From an uncultured Bacteroidales bacterium (lineage in GTDB: Bacteria; Bacteroidota; Bacteroidia; Bacteroidales; Paludibacteraceae): 5,881 nucleotides of DNA. How positions within the stretch are numbered: position 1 is the stretch's first letter; each line of letters starts with the position of its first letter. The position numbers and the translations under genes were made by a program. The stretch spans positions 1-5,881 of the forward strand of contig CAKVBV010000094.1 in assembly GCA_934725535.1 (NCBI GenBank). The letters are read 5' to 3'. Positions 1 to 4,741 of this stretch are shown here, piece by piece. The notes below the pieces were generated by a model. The model was given only the letters and a program-made list of their open reading frames with translations. It did no database searches and was not told the DNA's origin.

Positions 1-88
1 CACGAATTAGCCATTAATTCATTATCGGGTATAAGTCTCCGTTAATTGTCGTGTAATTGACTGTTAATGCATTGTCGTGTACGAGACT

Positions 89-120
89 CCATTAAATGCC
101 ATTAAAGCACCATTAAAACA
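89..120. repeat. 11-bp block array, short form (unit 1)
   Basis: A 10-bp ccattaaatg is followed by two 11-bp blocks, ccattaaagca (99-109) and ccattaaaaca (110-120), directly before ctgagaaaca. The corresponding place in the next unit carries four blocks, so copy number differs between adjacent repeats. Confidence 0.93.
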
Positions 121-228
121 CTGAGAAACATGTAATTATCCACGAATTAGCCATTAATTCATTATCGGGTATAAGTCTCCGTTAATTGTCGTGTAATTGA
201 CTGTTAATGCATTGTCGGGTACAAGGCT

Positions 229-282
229 CCATTAAATGCCATTAAAGAACCATTAAAGAACCATTAAAACACCATTAAAACA
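229..282. repeat. 11-bp block array, expanded form (unit 2)
   Basis: A 10-bp ccattaaatg (229-238) is followed by four 11-bp blocks: ccattaaagaa at 239-249 and 250-260, then ccattaaaaca at 261-271 and 272-282. Each of the two block types is present twice. The gain over unit 1 is therefore exactly two blocks, which accounts for the whole 22-bp length difference between the units. This is the pattern expected from strand slippage or unequal exchange. Confidence 0.93.
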
Positions 283-350
283 CTGAGAAACATGTAATTA
301 TCCACGAATTAGCCACAAATTCATAGATGATGATATAGAGATATAAATCA

Positions 351-3137
351 TTACCACCAGTTGATGTGTTTGCCCGAACTGTCGGTACTGCTCTTGTCGT
401 ACTTGAGGTCGGCAAGCATGCTGGCGTTCACGCCGATATGGAAGGTGTAACTCTTGTACGGTCCGAAGGGCACAAACGATGCACTCATCGACCAGCAGTG
501 CAGGTCGCGCGTTACGTTGATACTGGAGTATGCCAGTTTCTTGGCATTGATGTCGTAACTGAGTGTGGTGCTTGCTTTCCACCCTTTGCCCAGTCCCAAC
601 GATGCCGAGAACGACAGGTTGTGCCGCAACTCCATCTTATAATAGTTGCGCTTCTCGTCCCATTCGCTGCCCGCACCATAGCGGATATTGTAACTCACGC
701 CCAATGACCATGGTATCTCCGCAAACACATATCCGTCATCGGTTGCCTCCTGTTTCTTGTCGTCTTTCTTCTTGCTGGCGTTGGTGTCTTCGGTGGACTC
801 CATATTCTCGCCGTTTGGGTTCTCGGGAGTCTCTGTGGAGGCATCGGGTTTACCTTTGTCTTTCTTGCTGAACCACCCCTTTACGACCTGATTATTAAAT
901 GTATAACTAAAACTCGTGCTCGTACCGAGGAAATGCGGAAAACGTCCGTGGTTCCAGTACAGTTCGTTGCACCGCACGTGGCTGCCGCTTGCCGTAGTGG
1001 TGTACATATACGGGTCGAACTGCCCGCTGAGGTTGATGGTGTAGTTCACCTTGGGTATCTTGATACGCAGATTGACCGAGAAATTGCTCCAGTTCATACT
1101 ATCGGCAATGAAGTTGTACCCGCCGCCGATACTGAAATTATCAATCAGACTAATCACCTTGTACGGCTCTTTGCCCGTGGTGTCGCGGTCGTTGCGCAGT
1201 TTCATTTCGAGGTTGTTGCCGAGTGAGAACGACAACGTGGCGGCTGCTCCCTGTCCGGGTCCCTCTTTGAAGCGGCAATACTGCTTGGTCTCGTATATCC
1301 GTTGCCCCGCATCGTCCAACTTAGGCACCACATTGCCGTCGGCATCGGTGGTAGTAATCAACTGGTCATAACTGCCGTAGAAACCGCCGTATCGCGATGC
1401 CCAGAACGACTTGCCGAAGTCGGGGTGGTAACTGAAACTGATATTGGGCGTGAGCACGTGTCGGAACCTGTCCACCTTGTCCCCGAACCACTTGCGATAG
1501 GGGATAAAGAACCCGTATAACTTGGTGGAGAAACTGATGCTTGCATTGAAGTCATACACGTTGTAGAACCCCAGTGTGGTGTCGCATTGCAGCCTGTTCT
1601 CCGCCTCATTCCATGTCTGGTCCACGCGATTGAAGAACATACGGTCGTTGAAACCGATAGAAGGTGTGATACTCAGGTACTTGAACGCCATAAACGAAGC
1701 CGAACTGCTCAGCGTGTGCTTGAGCCTGTAGTCCCAGTCGCGCAAGTAGTTGGAGTGGAAGAAATAGTCCTCTTTGCAGGTGAGCGAGTTGGAGAACGAC
1801 CCGTTGTATTGCAGGCTGATTTTCTCGTACCACTTCTCTTTGCCCACGGGGTTCTTGCGCTTGAACGGGTAGATACGGCTCATACTCACCGTCAAATTCG
1901 GCGCACTGAACGAGATAGTCGAGTCCTTGGTACGCTGGCTGAGGCTCATACTCATATTGATATTCCACGGGCTTTCGGGAAACCGCTGTGTATAGGAAAT
2001 AGAAGACGATGTCGTGTTCTCGGAGTTTGCCGCCACGTTGTAGTAACTGTTGATGTTGCTCCTGTTGTAGCCGCTCGTCTTGAAGTTCACACTCGCAGAG
2101 AAGTTGTTGTACGGATTCGCCTTGGCGTCCTGAGTATGCGTCCATTGTACGCTCAGGTTTTTCGCCACGTTGTAGTTGGGCATATCCTTTTCGCCCGTCA
2201 CGTCCCAGCGGTAGTTCACGCTCAGATTGCCCCGAAACTTGTAGCGTTTGAGGTAGCGTGTTGCCGCCGACACCGCCCACGTGCCGCGGGTGTAGATGTC
2301 GCCCTTCAACTCAAGGTCCATATAGTCGTTGATGGCAAAGTAGTATCCCAAGCCCGACAAATACAGCCCTCGGGTGTAGTCATCGCCGAAGTTCGGCATT
2401 ATCAATCCACTGGAGTAGGTCTGGTTGAACGGGAAAAAGCCAAACGGTATCGCCAATGGCAACGGCACTCCGCCCACTTCCAAATAGGCAGGACCGGTGG
2501 CAATATAACTGCCAGGCTTCACTTTGGCTTTGGTCATGCGGAGTCCGAAGTGCGGGTGCTCGTGGTTGTCGCAGGTGGTGTAGTGTCCGCCCGCCATCAT
2601 CATCACGTCGTCTTCCGTCTTCTTGGTGCGTTCTGCCACCACGTACCCCTCGCCCTGCTCGGTTACCACATGGCGGATAAAGCCTTTCTGCGTCTTGAGG
2701 TTGTAGGTCAGTTCGTTGGCCTCGTAACTGTCTTTGCCGTCTTTGAACACGGGTTTGCCCACCCACTCGTTCTCTATCGTGTCCAACCGCCCCTGTGCGA
2801 ACATGGTGCTGCTGTCCATCTGCACGCGGATATAGTCGGCGGTCAACTCCATCTTCTGATATTTCACGTCGCCGCTACCGTAGATATGTGCCACGCCGTT
2901 GCCCATCATCACCAGCGAGTCTTTGGACGTGTACTCCACAGGCGCGTCTATTGCCTGCTTTTTCGGGGGTACGGTGTCGGTGTCTGCCCTGAGGGTGTCT
3001 GCTGTGTTATCGTTCTGTCTCACAAGCGAGTCCGAAGGCATCACTGCTATGGAATCGGGTACAACCTGCGCTATGCCCGGTAGTACCGACCATAGCAACG
3101 CCCCCAGTATGTAGCAGAGTATTCGCTTCCGATTCAT
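351..3137 (-). CDS. lptD: LPS-assembly outer-membrane protein LptD (OstA-like, Bacteroidota type)
   Basis: In the characterised family, LptD is the outer-membrane barrel that with LptE inserts lipopolysaccharide into the outer leaflet, at the end of the Lpt bridge. The protein is 928 residues, normal for this phylum. Residues 1-23 are a signal peptide (MNRKR, hydrophobic core, likely cleavage in GIA-Q). After a Ser/Asp/Thr-rich stretch, residues about 65-170 look like the periplasmic OstA/LptA-like jellyroll. Then come motifs I associate with LptD: HYTTCDNHEHPHFGL (185-199), GPAYLEVGGVPLPLAIPFGF (215-234) and SSGLIMPNFGDDYTRG (242-257). The rest is beta-strand-rich barrel, ending in LHCWSMSASFVPFGPYKSYT. 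A charged, low-complexity segment at about 757-802 interrupts the barrel and is probably a surface loop. An in-frame GTG 39 bases further upstream (3176) would lengthen the gene, but it lies only about 11 bp past the promoter -7 box and would put 13 extra residues before the signal peptide, so I chose ATG at 3137. No Shine-Dalgarno is visible. The gene appears monocistronic. Confidence 0.93.
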   Translation of the reverse strand: MNRKRILCYILGALLWSVLPGIAQVVPDSIAVMPSDSLVRQNDNTADTLRADTDTVPPKKQAIDAPVEYTSKDSLVMMGNGVAHIYGSGDVKYQKMELTADYIRVQMDSSTMFAQGRLDTIENEWVGKPVFKDGKDSYEANELTYNLKTQKGFIRHVVTEQGEGYVVAERTKKTEDDVMMMAGGHYTTCDNHEHPHFGLRMTKAKVKPGSYIATGPAYLEVGGVPLPLAIPFGFFPFNQTYSSGLIMPNFGDDYTRGLYLSGLGYYFAINDYMDLELKGDIYTRGTWAVSAATRYLKRYKFRGNLSVNYRWDVTGEKDMPNYNVAKNLSVQWTHTQDAKANPYNNFSASVNFKTSGYNRSNINSYYNVAANSENTTSSSISYTQRFPESPWNINMSMSLSQRTKDSTISFSAPNLTVSMSRIYPFKRKNPVGKEKWYEKISLQYNGSFSNSLTCKEDYFFHSNYLRDWDYRLKHTLSSSASFMAFKYLSITPSIGFNDRMFFNRVDQTWNEAENRLQCDTTLGFYNVYDFNASISFSTKLYGFFIPYRKWFGDKVDRFRHVLTPNISFSYHPDFGKSFWASRYGGFYGSYDQLITTTDADGNVVPKLDDAGQRIYETKQYCRFKEGPGQGAAATLSFSLGNNLEMKLRNDRDTTGKEPYKVISLIDNFSIGGGYNFIADSMNWSNFSVNLRIKIPKVNYTINLSGQFDPYMYTTTASGSHVRCNELYWNHGRFPHFLGTSTSFSYTFNNQVVKGWFSKKDKGKPDASTETPENPNGENMESTEDTNASKKKDDKKQEATDDGYVFAEIPWSLGVSYNIRYGAGSEWDEKRNYYKMELRHNLSFSASLGLGKGWKASTTLSYDINAKKLAYSSINVTRDLHCWSMSASFVPFGPYKSYTFHIGVNASMLADLKYDKSSTDSSGKHINWW

Positions 3138-3186
3138 GCCATTGCCCGCGCAAACGCCCTTTAGTGTAAGGCGCACATCAAGCCCG

Positions 3187-3218
3187 CAAAGGTACTGCTT
3201 TTTGATGATATATACAAG
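3187..3218 (-). promoter_or_regulatory. Bacteroidota-type promoter of lptD
   Basis: Read on the minus strand, TACCTTTG (3194-3187) matches the Bacteroidota -7 consensus TAnnTTTG. A CTTG (3218-3215), close to the -33 TTTG element, lies 20 bp upstream, the usual spacing for the sigma-ABfr-type promoter. Transcription would start near 3180, giving a leader of about 43 nt before the lptD ATG at 3137. This spacing also argues against the upstream GTG at 3176 as start. Confidence 0.8.
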
Positions 3219-3298
3219 GGGATTTGTAAATGTGTAAATTTGAAAATTGAGCCATAGTAAGATGGGTTCATTGGCTATGGGAATGATGACGACTAATA

Positions 3299-3317
3299 AC
3301 GACGCGAGCCGCGTCGT
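3299..3317. other. 8-bp perfect inverted repeat (hairpin)
   Basis: acgacgcg (3299-3306) and cgcgtcgt (3310-3317) are perfect complements around a 3-nt loop, agc. It is GC-rich and should fold stably in RNA or as a DNA cruciform. Neither side carries a run of T, so it does not look like a classical intrinsic terminator. It lies about 80 bp upstream of the lptD -33 element and beside the 11-bp repeat array. It could be a backup terminator for the operon to the right or a protein-binding palindrome. The sequence does not decide. Confidence 0.6.
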
Positions 3318-3330
3318 CTCCCAGCATCGA

Positions 3331-3434
3331 CTCGCTATCCTCTCGCTATCCTCTCGTTATCCACCCGTTAATCACATACTAATCACATACTAATCACATA
3401 CTAATCACATACTAACCACATACTAATCTCATAC
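3331..3434. repeat. 11-bp tandem repeat array with gradual unit change
   Basis: Nine consecutive 11-bp units without gaps, plus a 5-bp start of a tenth: ctcgctatcct twice (3331, 3342), ctcgttatcca (3353), cccgttaatca (3364), catactaatca three times (3375, 3386, 3397), catactaacca (3408), catactaatct (3419), then catac. The unit shifts stepwise from a GC-richer to an AT-rich form while the period stays exactly 11 bp. It is noncoding and sits between the terminator of the operon on the right and the lptD promoter. Confidence 0.92.
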
Positions 3435-3444
3435 ACTTGACACG

Positions 3445-3470
3445 AAAAAGGCACGAGAATAACCCGTGCC
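3445..3470 (-). terminator. Rho-independent terminator of the lipoprotein operon
   Basis: On the minus strand GGCACG (3470-3465) pairs with CGTGCC (3455-3450), followed at once by TTTTT (3449-3445). The inner loop is 9 nt and can close further by one G-C pair next to an A-C mismatch. Orientation and place, about 126 nt after the lipoprotein stop codon with no gene between, fit the end of that transcript. Confidence 0.85.
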
Positions 3471-3541
3471 TATTGAAGATGATAAAGATGTTAGATTTAC
3501 TTCCTCGTTTACTTTGTTATTCTTTATCCTTTATGCTTTAT

Positions 3542-3595
3542 TTACTTCTTTTTGAAGATACCGACAATGGTTTTCCCTAAGTATTTGGGGGTTCT
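3542..3595 (-). repeat. Out-of-frame duplicate of the lipoprotein gene's 3' end
   Basis: Read on the minus strand this segment encodes RTPKYLGKTIVGIFKKK and a stop. The lipoprotein gene's own last codons (3650-3597) encode EKPKTLWETIIGIFKKK and a stop. The two align without gaps over 17 codons plus stop, with 11 identical residues and one V/I change. The copies are 55 bp apart, with one base between the real stop and the first aligned codon, so the duplicate is in another frame and is not translated as part of the gene. In the last nine sense codons three of the four codon differences are synonymous and the fourth is Val/Ile. It could be a 55-bp tandem duplication, or the surviving tail of a lost neighbouring paralogue. 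Confidence 0.85.
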
Positions 3596-3596
3596 T

Positions 3597-4715
3597 TTAC
3601 TTCTTCTTGAAGATGCCGATGATGGTTTCCCAAAGAGTTTTTGGTTTTTCGGGTTCCTGTATGTCTCCGACCAACGGTACTATTTGGGTGTCCACCACTT
3701 CTTCGTCGGTGAGGGGGTTGTACGGGCGGAAATTGGAATAGACCGCCGGTGTGCCACAGATGGTAACGTGTGTGATGATTTTGTCCAAATAGTCGAAATA
3801 GAAGGTCTCGTTCAACAGGAAATCGGCATTGTACTTCTGCAAGGCAGCCGCGCGTGCCGTTTCCTTGAGGTCAGCCTCTTTGAGTACCGCGTTGCCCGTG
3901 CCGAACTTCAGTTGTGTGCGCGGTGCCACAGGTGTGATGTCGGCAACAATGGTTTGGTAATTGACGACCGGTTGACTGACAGGTTTGAGCGCAAGCAGTT
4001 CGCGGATAGTGGTCTTGCGATAGTTGGCATACTTGCCGGGGAAGGCGGTTAGGGTGAAGGAAGTGATGATGCCGTTGTTGGTGGAAATGGCGTATTGCTC
4101 CCCGAACAGGACGTCCATCTTCTCTTGGCGGAGCAGTTTTTCTTTCGCGAGTTTCAACGCCGAGGCTTCGTCCTTGCCCGTCAGTTCTGCGGGGTCGAGC
4201 GAAACGGTTGTCTTAGCCCCGTACTCAATATCTGCGACGGTCATGGTGTTGAATGCGACCATGTCCCGTTTGACCTCCTGCTTGACGAGCAGCGAGTCGT
4301 CGAAGATGACATCGGCTTCGGTCATAGGTCGGAACGAATCAATCGCGGCGGCGTAGCCTGTGACGGATATGGAACTCATCTTGCCGTCGGCAGTCCGCTC
4401 GATGACAAACCGAGGAGCCAGCATGACATCTCCGTTGGCGGTAGCCAATGCCTTTGCCACGACGGTTTGCTTGGCTGTTTCGACATCCAGCGACTCCAGT
4501 TCGATGGCCTGCAGTGTAGCCGTTGCGTGTGTGGGGGATACCTCCAGACTTGCCAACGAGGGAATGATACGGACTGTCTGCGCCAAGTCAACACGTGAGG
4601 AGGTGGACTTGGTCATTCTGGAACTGCCGCCACAAGCGGTAAGCAGGAGGCACATTGCGGTTATGGCAATGCCAATGGACAGCGTTGTTTGTTGGGTTGA
4701 GAATACCTTTTTCAT
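3597..4715 (-). CDS. Lipoprotein with three internal domain repeats, function unknown
   Basis: The product is 372 residues. MKKVF starts a type II signal peptide with hydrophobic core and lipobox LTAC, so Cys28 would be lipidated and the mature protein begins CGGSS. No acidic surface-export signal follows the Cys, so it is probably held on the periplasmic side (inference). The body is three divergent copies of one domain about 100 residues apart. Their best-conserved parts are at about 94-134 (DVMLAPRF ... SISVTGYAAAIDSFRP), 199-236 (MDVLFGEQY ... TLTAFPGKYANYR) and 296-337 (NADFLLNETF ... VTICGTPAVYSNFRP). Each follows an Ala/Lys-rich helix. The shared pattern is a D-[VF]-L strand, then a strand ending in P-x-x-Y-x-N-[FY]-R or similar. 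The C-terminus is basic (GIFKKK). Upstream in-frame codons to 4829 would add 38 residues overlapping the preceding gene and bury the signal peptide, so ATG at 4715 is preferred. It starts 26 bp after the preceding gene with no promoter between, so the two are likely co-transcribed. I do not recognise a named family with certainty. Confidence 0.88.
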   Translation of the reverse strand: MKKVFSTQQTTLSIGIAITAMCLLLTACGGSSRMTKSTSSRVDLAQTVRIIPSLASLEVSPTHATATLQAIELESLDVETAKQTVVAKALATANGDVMLAPRFVIERTADGKMSSISVTGYAAAIDSFRPMTEADVIFDDSLLVKQEVKRDMVAFNTMTVADIEYGAKTTVSLDPAELTGKDEASALKLAKEKLLRQEKMDVLFGEQYAISTNNGIITSFTLTAFPGKYANYRKTTIRELLALKPVSQPVVNYQTIVADITPVAPRTQLKFGTGNAVLKEADLKETARAAALQKYNADFLLNETFYFDYLDKIITHVTICGTPAVYSNFRPYNPLTDEEVVDTQIVPLVGDIQEPEKPKTLWETIIGIFKKK

Positions 4716-4741
4716 TGTCTTGTGATTTTGAAGTTTATACA

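Larger units (their letters stand above)
1..324. repeat. Nested tandem repeat downstream of lptD (140/162-bp units)
   Basis: Unit 1 is 1-140 and unit 2 is 141-302. A third unit begins at 303 and stops resembling the others after about 22 bp (303-324, two mismatches). The first 77 bases of units 1 and 2 are identical. Over the rest I count four substitutions (at 78, 83, 86 and 108 against 218, 223, 226 and 248) and a 22-bp length difference. Inside each unit there is an older duplication with a 50-bp offset: 11-48 matches 61-98 at 28 of 38 positions. The sequence is AT-rich, with TTAAT/TTAAA motifs recurring about every 11 bp. No reading frame in it looks like a gene. It lies in the 3' flank of lptD, 26 bp past the stop codon in the direction of transcription, and may continue beyond the left edge. 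I see no GC-rich terminator hairpin for lptD here. Confidence 0.95.

Noticed and set aside
1..302. Possible CRISPR array because of regular direct repeats
   Set aside because: The whole unit is repeated, with no unique spacers between short conserved repeats, and no cas genes are present.
136..306. DnaA-box-like sequences ttatccacg (136-144, 298-306) and ttatccacc (3357-3365), each 8 of 9 matches to TTATCCACA
   Set aside because: They arise from the repeats themselves, are few and widely spaced, and no origin genes or AT-unwinding region are evident. Too weak to call a replication origin.
1587..3083. Long plus-strand open frame of 498 codons opposite lptD
   Set aside because: It is a shadow of the strongly supported lptD coding strand. 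The translation is rich in Arg, His and Val with no recognisable domain.
3138..3176. GTG at 3176 as the lptD start
   Set aside because: It would lie within a few bases of the inferred transcription start and place 13 residues ahead of a well-formed signal peptide.
3235..3242. Plus-strand taaatttg matching the Bacteroidota -7 consensus TAnnTTTG
   Set aside because: No TTTG-like -33 element at the right distance and no plus-strand gene downstream. Probably chance in AT-rich DNA.
3252..3280. Inverted repeat ccatag/ctatgg
   Set aside because: Only 6 bp with a 17-nt loop. Not distinguishable from chance.
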